Shown here one piece after another: positions 50,823-58,702 of a DNA stretch of 64,000 nt. The position numbers and the translations under genes were made by a program. Within the stretch, counting starts at the first letter, position 1, and each line of letters begins with the position of its first letter. The notes under the pieces were generated by a model. The model saw only the letters and a program-made list of their open reading frames with translations, was not told the origin of the DNA and ran no database searches. The DNA comes from Agriterribacter humi (lineage in GTDB: Bacteria > Bacteroidota > Bacteroidia > Chitinophagales > Chitinophagaceae), in contig NZ_VOHQ01000008.1 in the NCBI RefSeq assembly GCF_009192765.1, positions 62,001-126,000 on the forward strand, in the 5' to 3' direction.

Positions 50823-51857
50823 ATGGCAACATTAAAAGTCACTGTCAATAAACTGAACCTGCGCAGCAGCCCGGTTAAGGATTTTGCAAATAAGGAAAAC
50901 GTGGTAGGCGTACTTCATAAGGATGCAGTATTTGAGAGTGTGGGGGTGATAGAGAATGAATTGGGCAAATGGCATGTGGGGAAGGATGGGCATTGTGTGT
51001 CGGACAAGTGGGTTGGGGCTGCTATTAGCCAATTAGGTCTTCCTGAAATAGATTTTAACCAATTTGTTGCCGCTTATAATTTCGATTGGTTTAAGACAAA
51101 TGGAGCAGGCACAACAATTGGGCTTATTGATACGGGGATCACAGTTAGTACCTCATACTATAACAATCCTACTGAAGAAATTCTTTCTAATAGTAATAGA
51201 GATCTGCATCATGGTAATTTTATCGCAGGAATACTTTGTGGAAAAAAAATTGTTCAGGGTATAGCCAAGGATATTATTCTATATTCTATAAAATATAAGT
51301 CTGATAGTGAAGATATTTCTATTCAACTAACCAACTTTATTCAAGCTCTTACAAGGATGCTAAATGTTGATGGTCCTTTAATAGTAAACATCAGTCAAGG
51401 TTTTAATGCTCAAACTATCAGAGATAAATTTCAAAATCAGGGACAGCAGATAATTGATTTGATTAAACAAATTAGTGCACAAAAAAGAAAATTAATTATA
51501 TGTGCTGCTGGTGATAATTCTGCGATTAATGACGTTTTATTTCCAGCTAACGAGAACGAATGCGTATCAGTTGGCTGTATTGATGAATTTTCCACTGATC
51601 TTTTAATAAAGGTCAAACTTGACATATTAACACCGATGGTTGTTTGTACCTCCTTTGATAATGCTTTTAATAAAGTGAAAGATTCAGGAAGTAGTTTTTC
51701 AACAGCAATGATTTCAGCTTTGGCTGCATGCTTTTTGGCCAAATACCGGTCTATTGCAAAGCAAAATTTTCTTGAGGAACTGAAAAGATTCTCAATACAA
51801 AAAAGTTCTTTTAACTATGGAGCAATTAAATTATTTCAGTATCAAATAATTCAATAA
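50823..51857 (+). CDS. SH3b-like domain plus S8 subtilisin-like protease (gene C)
   Basis: 344 residues from ATG at 50823 (MATLKVTVNKLNLRSSPVKD); the frame is open to 50793 but the SH3b domain begins here. Residues 1-65 match the SH3b domain of gene B. The subtilase domain has the triad: D103 in 'IGLIDTGI', H130 in 'LHHGNFIAGIL' and S291 in 'SGSSFSTAMISALAAC'. At the oxyanion position the usual A-A-G-N is 'AAGD' (D231). No signal peptide. It follows gene B by 57 bases and overlaps gene D by one base (TAATG), so all are cotranslated. Base composition is more AT-rich than upstream. Confidence 0.78.
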   Translation: MATLKVTVNKLNLRSSPVKDFANKENVVGVLHKDAVFESVGVIENELGKWHVGKDGHCVSDKWVGAAISQLGLPEIDFNQFVAAYNFDWFKTNGAGTTIGLIDTGITVSTSYYNNPTEEILSNSNRDLHHGNFIAGILCGKKIVQGIAKDIILYSIKYKSDSEDISIQLTNFIQALTRMLNVDGPLIVNISQGFNAQTIRDKFQNQGQQIIDLIKQISAQKRKLIICAAGDNSAINDVLFPANENECVSVGCIDEFSTDLLIKVKLDILTPMVVCTSFDNAFNKVKDSGSSFSTAMISALAACFLAKYRSIAKQNFLEELKRFSIQKSSFNYGAIKLFQYQIIQ

Positions 51858-53812
51858 TGCAATTAAAATTACCAGGTATGAAAAAAATATTATGTTTAAG
51901 CTTGCTTGTTTTTAGCTTAATGGTAAAAGATCAAGCAAATGCACAATCAGCATATTATGATGCTAAAGAGTTAAAAAGTTTGATTGATACGGCTGGAAAA
52001 TGGAAGGAAACTGATAAGGGGAAAATAGCCGATATTTTATCACATTATTGCAAAAAATCTGATGTTACTTCTTTGTTTTTTAATAATAATCTATTTATAA
52101 AGGATTTCACGGAAAACTGGTCTGATAAAGCTGGATTAACCGGTCCATTTAACAATCCACTTTTGCCAAGTATAGGCAACCTCAATGTCACCTCCATCGC
52201 AGATGGCCTCGCCCGCTTTTTAATTAAAAGAGGAAAAGAAGAATTGAGCGTTGCTTTTTTCAACCAGTTTAAAGAGTTTCTAAACAAACATGAAGAATGC
52301 AAAATACTTTTTCCAAAAACAGTTGAACTTCTAAAAGGAATTGATTCTTATAAATATGCCACTTTTTTAGAAAATCTGAGGAATGATTTTCATACGGATT
52401 TAAGCAATCTAATCATTCATTTAAACCAGGTTATTGATTTGCCAAAATATGAAATGTTGATCGCTAACCATAGTGAAATAAAATTAGTAGTAGGCACTGC
52501 TAATATAGTCAGCGAATTATCCCAATCCGGAAATAGTATCATGCCGGATAGTGTCATAAAGCAGCTAGCTGTTTTGCCATGGGGGAAGGTTAGTAAGAAC
52601 CTGGAGAATTCCTTTAAATTTCTAAATATAATATCTCAAAGCATCAGGGCAGATACTTCACAGCATCAAAGCTGGGTTCAATTAAGTGAACTGAATAAAA
52701 ACCTTTTTACCGATAGCCTTACACTTCGGATCTATTTTGGACTGCTATACCAGCAAGCAAGCTCACAAAACATAACATTTTATGGGAAGAATAAGGATTC
52801 AATTAGAATAGATACACTCTTAGCCAGGCAAAAAGATCACATTTTCAGGCTTTCAGGTTTAATTGAAAACTTTTCATTATTAGCAGATGATGTTCAAAAT
52901 ACTATCGAAGATTTCAAAACAAAAAAAGAAGAAGGGGCATTGAGCAACGATGACTATTACACGTATATTAATAAGTCAATAAATATTATTGACTATGGTT
53001 TTAAACTGGTGAACACTTTCAAAATTCCTGAGGCTCTTAAAACTGATGTTATCCATGATAAATACATTGATGTAGCAAGAAATGCCAACTACCTGTATAA
53101 GAATATCTATACAAAAAATTATAATAGCGCAGTAATGAATATTTGCAACATTCTGGACTCATTGCTGCCAGGTGATTCTGCAAAAAAAATAATTCCACGT
53201 GTTTTGAAATATGGAAATTTTATGGCCTCAGTAGTTAAAGCTGAATCACCTGAAGATGTTCAATCAGCTATCGAAGCAGCTGCACTACCCACAGGAAGTT
53301 CATCGATTAAAAAGAATAGCGCATTCAACGTTTCCTTAAATGCATATATAGGTGGCTATTTTGGCAAACATGTAGGCGAATCCGACGAAACAGATGGCAA
53401 TAATTCAAAGATAGGAGTAACGGCACCGATTGGAATAGCATTTAATCTCGGCCTAGGTCACTATAAAAATGGATCCCCCATCGGCGCCCTTAGTTTATTC
53501 GGCACCATAATAGACATAGGGGCCATTGCAGGTTACAGGTTGAATGATGACAGTACTGCGCTTGACCAAAAAGTTACATTGAATGACATCTTTACTCCCG
53601 GTGGTTATTTGGTATATGGCATTGGAGTACCTTTTAAAGGATTGTCTTATGTGCCATTGTCCATTGGTTATGGTTGGCAATATGGTTCCAAATTGTATAA
53701 TAAGAAAGATGGCAAACTTGAAATTTCTGACAAATCAAGATGGAGGAGCAATTGGTTTATAACAATTGATATTCCATTGGCAAATTTCTGGACGAAAAAT
53801 TATAAGAAGTAG
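51857..53812 (+). CDS. Large exported protein, helical N-part and barrel-like C-part (gene D)
   Basis: 651 residues starting at ATG 51857 within the TAATG overlap; the signal peptide proper begins at the internal Met (MKKILCLSLLVFSLMVKDQ, cleavage after NAQ). Residues ~30-480 are alpha-helical and polar with no known domain. The last ~160 residues are strand-rich with barrel-like alternation ('AFNVSLNAYIGGYFG', 'IGALSLFGTIIDIGAIAGYRL', 'GLSYVPLSIGYGWQYGSKLY', 'SNWFITIDIPLANFW'). I know no family. It could be an outer-membrane-bound export or docking component for genes B and C; this is inference from operon position. Confidence 0.6.
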   Translation: MQLKLPGMKKILCLSLLVFSLMVKDQANAQSAYYDAKELKSLIDTAGKWKETDKGKIADILSHYCKKSDVTSLFFNNNLFIKDFTENWSDKAGLTGPFNNPLLPSIGNLNVTSIADGLARFLIKRGKEELSVAFFNQFKEFLNKHEECKILFPKTVELLKGIDSYKYATFLENLRNDFHTDLSNLIIHLNQVIDLPKYEMLIANHSEIKLVVGTANIVSELSQSGNSIMPDSVIKQLAVLPWGKVSKNLENSFKFLNIISQSIRADTSQHQSWVQLSELNKNLFTDSLTLRIYFGLLYQQASSQNITFYGKNKDSIRIDTLLARQKDHIFRLSGLIENFSLLADDVQNTIEDFKTKKEEGALSNDDYYTYINKSINIIDYGFKLVNTFKIPEALKTDVIHDKYIDVARNANYLYKNIYTKNYNSAVMNICNILDSLLPGDSAKKIIPRVLKYGNFMASVVKAESPEDVQSAIEAAALPTGSSSIKKNSAFNVSLNAYIGGYFGKHVGESDETDGNNSKIGVTAPIGIAFNLGLGHYKNGSPIGALSLFGTIIDIGAIAGYRLNDDSTALDQKVTLNDIFTPGGYLVYGIGVPFKGLSYVPLSIGYGWQYGSKLYNKKDGKLEISDKSRWRSNWFITIDIPLANFWTKNYKK

Positions 53813-54110
53813 AATTGGATCAGGGGCTTACTTCAGTGTTTATCACCGACCAACATAAAGAACATGATTTCTAAAAATAGAAGGTTTCAAAGAAATCTTA
53901 GCCATACAGAAAAGTGAATTAGCTTTTTTGTGCCTGCAGAGAGAAATGAACTATGATAATAAAAAAGGTAAAAAGAAAAAAAGAAAGGGAACAAAAAAAT
54001 GAGTAGAAAAATGATTGAAAATATTTTGAACGTAATAAAGGGGAATAAAAGATGTTCCGTAATTATTTAAAGAACGCTGATTAAAATTGTAACATTCTAA
54101 AAATCGACTT
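53813..54110. other. AT-rich spacer without a gene
   Basis: Poly-A/purine-rich stretch (AAAAAGGTAAAAAGAAAAAA) and no convincing reading frame. It separates the A-D operon from the double-hydrolase gene, so a separate promoter for the latter is likely; I see no clear TAnnTTTG box. Confidence 0.5.
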
Positions 54111-55856
54111 GTGGAAAAACAAAAAGTTAGTCCTCCTATAGTCCTGATTATACATGGGTTTGCATCCCACAAGGAAAAGTATGCAGAATTAAAAGAGATA
54201 GTTGAAAAATCCTATCCCGGCTGCGATCCAATAATCCCATACTTTCCACTGCCACTATTTTCGACAATCCAACCAAATAAAATTGTTAATGATTTATTGC
54301 AGGTTCTTGACAAGGCATGGAAAGAATATTTATTAATCAGTTATCCTGAAGATCTACCACCTGAAATAATTATCGTAGGCCATAGTGCTGGATGCTTGTT
54401 GGCGAGAAAATTGTACATAGTCGCATGTGGAGAAACCGAAAACTGTCTCTTCGAGCATGATGTAAATAACAAGCAGCCGAAAGAATGGGCAAAGCATGTA
54501 TCAAGAATAATTTTACTTGCAGGGGTTAATAATGGTTGGACAACGACCCATCATCTTAATAATAAGAAAGCCATTAGCATCGGAATAGGTATACTATTGG
54601 GTCATATAGTTGAATTCTTTTCCCCTAAAAAGCTTTTTGCATTTCAAATTCGTAAGGGAAGTCCATTTATTTCAAATCTTCGCTTGCAATGGATATGGAT
54701 GAAGAAAGAATCCAAGGCTAGGAATATCCCGGAACCACTTACAATCCAACTTTTAGGGACGATTGATGACATAGTACCTCCTGATAACAATATTGATATT
54801 TACAGCGGATCAAACTTTATTTATCTTGAAGTACCCAATTCAGGTCATATCAATATTTTGGAGTTGAACGATTCCATCAAGGGTCTAAGTAATGATGAAA
54901 TTGAAAAAAGAAATTTAAGAGCAGCAGTTGTGAAAAATGCGTTATTGAAAAATAGAAATGAATTATTGGAAGAGCAAAAAGTAACAGTCGGTGAAATCTC
55001 GGCTAAAGAACAGTCTGACATAACAGATGTAGTATTCGTAATTCATGGTATTAGAGATACTGCCTATTGGACTGAAAAAATGGCCAACAGGATAAAAGCT
55101 TATGGTTACACCCAAGGTCGAAAATTTGCAACAGAGACTTCTTCATACGGGTATTTTTCAATGCTTCAATTTCTTCTTTTAGGGAGACGCACAGCTAAAA
55201 TGGAATGGCTGGTAGATCAATATATAGAAAACCTGGCACTTTATCCTAACGCTCAAGATAATTTTTCATTTTTTGGGCACAGCAACGGTACCTATCTTTT
55301 AGCAGCTGCGTTTAAGAAGTACCCCGCTATAAAATTTAAAAATGTAGTTCTTGCAGGAAGTGTTGTACAAAAAAGCTTTGCGTGGGATAATTTAAAAAAC
55401 CAGAAAAGAATCACCAATTATTTTAATCTTACAGCAACTGACGACTGGGTAGTTGGGATTTTTCCCAAAGCATTTGAAAAGTTACCTTTTATAGATTTAG
55501 GCTCTGGCGGGTTCGATGGTTTTAGAAACATGCCTGCAAATAGTCAATTAAAATATTTAAAAGGTGGGCATGGCGAAGGAACTACAGAAAAATACTGGAA
55601 TGAAATTGCTTACTTTATGGTACATGGGAATGTGACAAATAATGCTTCGGCATTTGTGCCTTTTAAAAGACCTCTTTTCTGGAAAATAATTGGTTTTTTA
55701 GCCCCTATACCATTTTTAGTGGGAATATCTATTCTTATCGTAATAGGTGTTTTTATATTTGAATGGTTACCTGATAGCAAATTCAACTTGGAGAATAAAA
55801 TTCTAATAGAATTATTATACATCTATGTAATATGGAAATTAATTTCAAAATTTTGA
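54111..55856 (+). CDS. Tandem alpha/beta-hydrolase protein with C-terminal membrane anchor (gene E)
   Basis: 581 residues, GTG start at 54111 (MEKQKVSPPIVLIIHGFASH). Domain 1 (~10-290): 'PIVLIIHGFASH', nucleophile 'IIIVGHSAGCLLARKLYI' (G-H-S-A-G), acid 'LGTIDDIVPPD', His 'VPNSGHINILEL'. Domain 2 (~310-510): 'DVVFVIHGIRDTAYW', 'FSFFGHSNGTYLLAAAF' (G-H-S-N-G), 'TATDDWVVG', 'LKGGHGEG'. Both triads look complete. Residues ~525-581 hold two hydrophobic segments (IGFLAPIPFLVGISILIVIGVFIF; ILIELLYIYVIWKLI), so it is membrane-anchored. It resembles DUF676/PGAP1-like lipases or thioesterases. Duplicated hydrolase domains in one chain are uncommon. Confidence 0.75.
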   Translation: MEKQKVSPPIVLIIHGFASHKEKYAELKEIVEKSYPGCDPIIPYFPLPLFSTIQPNKIVNDLLQVLDKAWKEYLLISYPEDLPPEIIIVGHSAGCLLARKLYIVACGETENCLFEHDVNNKQPKEWAKHVSRIILLAGVNNGWTTTHHLNNKKAISIGIGILLGHIVEFFSPKKLFAFQIRKGSPFISNLRLQWIWMKKESKARNIPEPLTIQLLGTIDDIVPPDNNIDIYSGSNFIYLEVPNSGHINILELNDSIKGLSNDEIEKRNLRAAVVKNALLKNRNELLEEQKVTVGEISAKEQSDITDVVFVIHGIRDTAYWTEKMANRIKAYGYTQGRKFATETSSYGYFSMLQFLLLGRRTAKMEWLVDQYIENLALYPNAQDNFSFFGHSNGTYLLAAAFKKYPAIKFKNVVLAGSVVQKSFAWDNLKNQKRITNYFNLTATDDWVVGIFPKAFEKLPFIDLGSGGFDGFRNMPANSQLKYLKGGHGEGTTEKYWNEIAYFMVHGNVTNNASAFVPFKRPLFWKIIGFLAPIPFLVGISILIVIGVFIFEWLPDSKFNLENKILIELLYIYVIWKLISKF

Positions 55857-56344
55857 GAAGTGTAATTTTGGGAATATTTAACCTGCGGTAACCCCACGCT
55901 GGCCTTGGCTTTTATCCTTGTTTTCTTGTGAGTTTAGTTACAAAACCCGCCATTGCAGGATTTAACTGATATACTCTCACATCTTATCAAACATTTCCTG
56001 ATCTTTTATCTCTAATGGTTTTTTAAGGATCCAACACGCCATGGATTTTTACAAAAAAAATTATAGTGGTTTTCCATGAAGGAAATGAGGCTTTTCCTCT
56101 ATTAAAGTGTGATTTGAAGGAGTAGCTTTGGATTGAATTGCTTTAAGAGAATTCATTAACAAGGGGAAGTATTCAAAGATGTAAATCAGATTGTATAAAC
56201 AACAATTAAAATGCATATCGCGGTTATGTTGATTGTCAAGGAAGATATTTTTGAGGAAACACTTCTTATAACATCAACGCTAAGTGTGTCATGCGCCATT
56301 TTGAAGTCTTCAATCATGAAAATATAATTATAGAAATTTAGAAA
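55857..56344. other. Gene-free spacer
   Basis: About 490 bases without convincing coding sequence. The longest frame is 38 codons (ATG at 56211) with no RBS-like context or similarity. No clear terminator hairpin with T-tract after the double-hydrolase gene. Confidence 0.5.
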
Positions 56345-57217
56345 ATGAAAAAGGTAGCCTTTGTTCTTCTAATTTTATTGATTGTAATTACATCAATTTT
56401 CTTTTATAAAGACGCTTATAATATTAATTCAATCGTTTACAATTATCCTTCTGACAGACAGGACACTTCCGCTTTATTTTTTTATCCTCAATCAGAATAT
56501 TTGATTGAAATTAACGACCTTAAACAGCGACAGTTCCAATGCAATATATGGTTAAAAGACTTTAACTTTTTCTATCTTAATAGAGAAAAATCATTTTTTG
56601 ACAGTACAAAATTCGGGAACCTATTGCTTAGGTCATATATTTTTGATAGTACACTTAAATACCCAAACAAAATAGATTGGATTGTAACTTTTCTAGAAAA
56701 TAAGGAAGGCAGTTATTGTTATGAGATACCTTCTTTTATTGAAACACTACCTTCTAAAAGTGTATCTTGGACACCTAATATAGAAACATCTATTTTCTAT
56801 CCTTTTGACTATTACAAATTCCATCTGGATTTTGAAGAACAAGCATCTTACATTGGAATGGTTACTAATATATCGCCAGAAAAAATTACAGTTAATTGTA
56901 AAGCACCAAATTTCATAATCACAAAAAATGGTCTTGGTGATTTTGAACTTAGCAGGTCATGGACATTTAAAACTATTGCTATCGTTTTTTTAGTATTAAT
57001 TAGTTTTTATACAATTTATCTTTGGAGTAATAAATCAAAAACTGATGTTTTAGCACAATCAATTGGGTTGTTTACTGGGGTTTGGTCAATAAGAACAATT
57101 ATAAGCACAAATGCTCCAGTCTTTCCAACAATTATTGACTATTTCACCTTACTTATTTTTATAGCTTTAGGGACTTTGCTAATCTTTAAAACCGTAGACA
57201 AGAAAAGCGACACATAA
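56345..57217 (+). CDS. Membrane protein, DUF4436-like layout
   Basis: 290 residues. An N-terminal membrane anchor (VAFVLLILLIVITSIFFYK) is followed by a ~180-residue extracytoplasmic domain with 'FYPFDYYKFHLDFEE', a P-F-D-x-Y pattern like that of DUF4436. Three C-terminal membrane segments come next; the loop 'GVWSIRTIISTNAPVFPTIIDYFT' has the R-x-x-x-x-x-x-x-P...P-x-x-x-D order of that family. The role is unknown. AT-rich and isolated between large spacers, suggesting an acquired orphan. Confidence 0.5.
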   Translation: MKKVAFVLLILLIVITSIFFYKDAYNINSIVYNYPSDRQDTSALFFYPQSEYLIEINDLKQRQFQCNIWLKDFNFFYLNREKSFFDSTKFGNLLLRSYIFDSTLKYPNKIDWIVTFLENKEGSYCYEIPSFIETLPSKSVSWTPNIETSIFYPFDYYKFHLDFEEQASYIGMVTNISPEKITVNCKAPNFIITKNGLGDFELSRSWTFKTIAIVFLVLISFYTIYLWSNKSKTDVLAQSIGLFTGVWSIRTIISTNAPVFPTIIDYFTLLIFIALGTLLIFKTVDKKSDT

Positions 57218-57553
57218 TAAAAGGATTGCTGCAAGTGGGGCTGTACGTTGAAACATCGGGCTGCAAATCACTATCAGCAATAGTTCCAGCCGACGAACAA
57301 AGCCAAGCAAAAATTCTTATCCTTAATCTTTTAAAACAATACTGAGCTATGGGCCTACGACTCTGCAAAAATGCCAGTTTTGAACGAAAACTTTTGTGAT
57401 AATGGTTGTGAGCCTGTTGCATAAAAAGAATGCTGCGAACAATATGCAGACATTATTATCACCAATAACCCCTTTTAATTTTAAAAAAAATAAGACTCAT
57501 GTCCTCACCCCAAACCCCAATCCCACTTTTCATATCGGCCCCACGCTGTACGA
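57218..57553. other. Spacer with a possible coding relic
   Basis: From about 57207 to 57343 one plus-strand frame reads 'GLLQVGLYVETSGCKSL' then 'QSQAKILILNLLKQY' and a stop, but it begins out of frame within the upstream gene and has no start. Probably a remnant of a truncated gene. The rest shows nothing recognisable. Confidence 0.35.
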
Positions 57554-57607
57554 TGTCTCCTTCGTACTCCATATGTTCTTCCGGGACTTTGTCCCGCAAA
57601 ATGATAA
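57554..57607. repeat. Family-II repeat copy, left of the ERCC4 nuclease
   Basis: GTCTCCTTCGTACTCCATATG, TTCTTCCGGGACTTTGTCCC, GCAAAATGATAA. GGGAC-TTT-GTCCC is a perfect short hairpin. With the copy at 58521 it flanks the nuclease gene, in the same orientation. Confidence 0.75.
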
Positions 57608-57722
57608 TTTCTGTAAAGGCAGATAGCGCCTATTATCTGGGGTTTCGCTTTCGGCTGGCTTTTATCTCACAAAACTTTTGCTTAAGTTTAATGCACATTG
57701 GATTCATTACAACTGCTTTCCT

Positions 57723-58376
57723 ATGCTTATTTCCATACAGGCAGACTATAGAGAAAACCCTTCCGGTATCCCGAAGCTTCTTACCGAAAATGCAGGGGTA
57801 TCACTGCTTGTTTCTTCCTTACCTGCGGGTGATTATATTATTAATGAAACCATTGGGATAGAACGTAAATCAGCGGAAGATTTTGTGCAGAGTATTATAG
57901 CCAATCGCCTGTTTGATCAGATAGCCAGGCTGAAACGGTCGGTGCCACGCTTGTTGCTGATTGTGGAAGGCAATCCTTACATGACTGATCATAAAATTCA
58001 GGACTGTGCTATTCGTGGTGCGGTGTTGTCTGTTTTAGTCTCCTGGCAGGTGCCTGTAATATTTTCAAAAAGCAGGGAAAATACTGTTGCGTTACTGTTA
58101 ATGGCAGCCAGACAAGATACTACCGCAATATCACAACTTGCAGCTACTAAAAACTATCGCCCTAAAAAACTCAGAAACCGGCAATTGTTTTTTCTACAGG
58201 GAATACCCGATGTTGGTCCGGTATTAGCTACCCGCCTGTTAAAAAAAATCGGCAGTTTGAAAGCGGTTATCAATGCCACAGAGGAGGAGTTAAAACAAGT
58301 GGAAGGCATAGGCGGAAATAACGCGAAGAAGATTTCTGAATTTGTGAGTGCGCAATTCCCGGGTAACACCGGGTGA
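57723..58376 (+). CDS. Solitary ERCC4-type (XPF/Hef-like) nuclease with tandem HhH
   Basis: 217 residues from ATG at 57723 (MLISIQADYRENPSGIPKLL); the frame is open further upstream but the ERCC4 domain starts here. Nuclease motifs are intact: D8-Y-R-E, 'LPAGDYII' (G-D-Y) and 'IGIERKSAEDFVQSI' (E-R-K-x-x-x-D, E47-D53). The C-terminal 60 residues are a double helix-hairpin-helix: 'FLQGIPDVGPVLATRLLKKIG' and 'LKQVEGIGGNNAKKISEF'. In archaea and eukaryotes such domains cut branched DNA. Here a helicase part is absent. It is flanked by family-II repeats and may act in repair or defence. Confidence 0.88.
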   Translation: MLISIQADYRENPSGIPKLLTENAGVSLLVSSLPAGDYIINETIGIERKSAEDFVQSIIANRLFDQIARLKRSVPRLLLIVEGNPYMTDHKIQDCAIRGAVLSVLVSWQVPVIFSKSRENTVALLLMAARQDTTAISQLAATKNYRPKKLRNRQLFFLQGIPDVGPVLATRLLKKIGSLKAVINATEEELKQVEGIGGNNAKKISEFVSAQFPGNTG

Positions 58377-58520
58377 TGTATCGTTTATAAAAATGTTGCC
58401 ATCCTCTCTATTACAATATCCTGGAGAAAACACCCCGGGAAGATGGCGAAGATATGGGGCGGGTTTAAAGAAGTTTTTTAACTATTAAGTAAGGTAAATA
58501 ATGAAAAATTTTGAAGGAAG

Positions 58521-58576
58521 ATTTCCAACTTCGTACCCCATATGTTCTTCCGGAACTCTGTCCCGCAAAATGATAA
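58521..58576. repeat. Family-II repeat copy, right of the ERCC4 nuclease
   Basis: GATTTCCAACTTCGTACCCC, ATATGTTCTTCCGGAACTC, TGTCCCGCAAAATGATAACC. Nearly identical to 57554-57607 apart from a few changes; hairpin weakened by GGAAC. Lies in the 326-base spacer before the GH92 gene. Confidence 0.75.
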
Positions 58577-58702
58577 CCTTTTTAAATAATTTTAAACGAT
58601 AAGCTCATTCCAGCGGCGTAAGCCATATCCCCATTCTTCTGCTTTATACAGTTTTTATTTTCCACTTCCGGTATATTCGCAGAACAAATACATAACACAG
58701 TT

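Noticed and set aside
56211-56330. 38-codon frame in the spacer
   Set aside because: No signal, context or similarity supporting expression.
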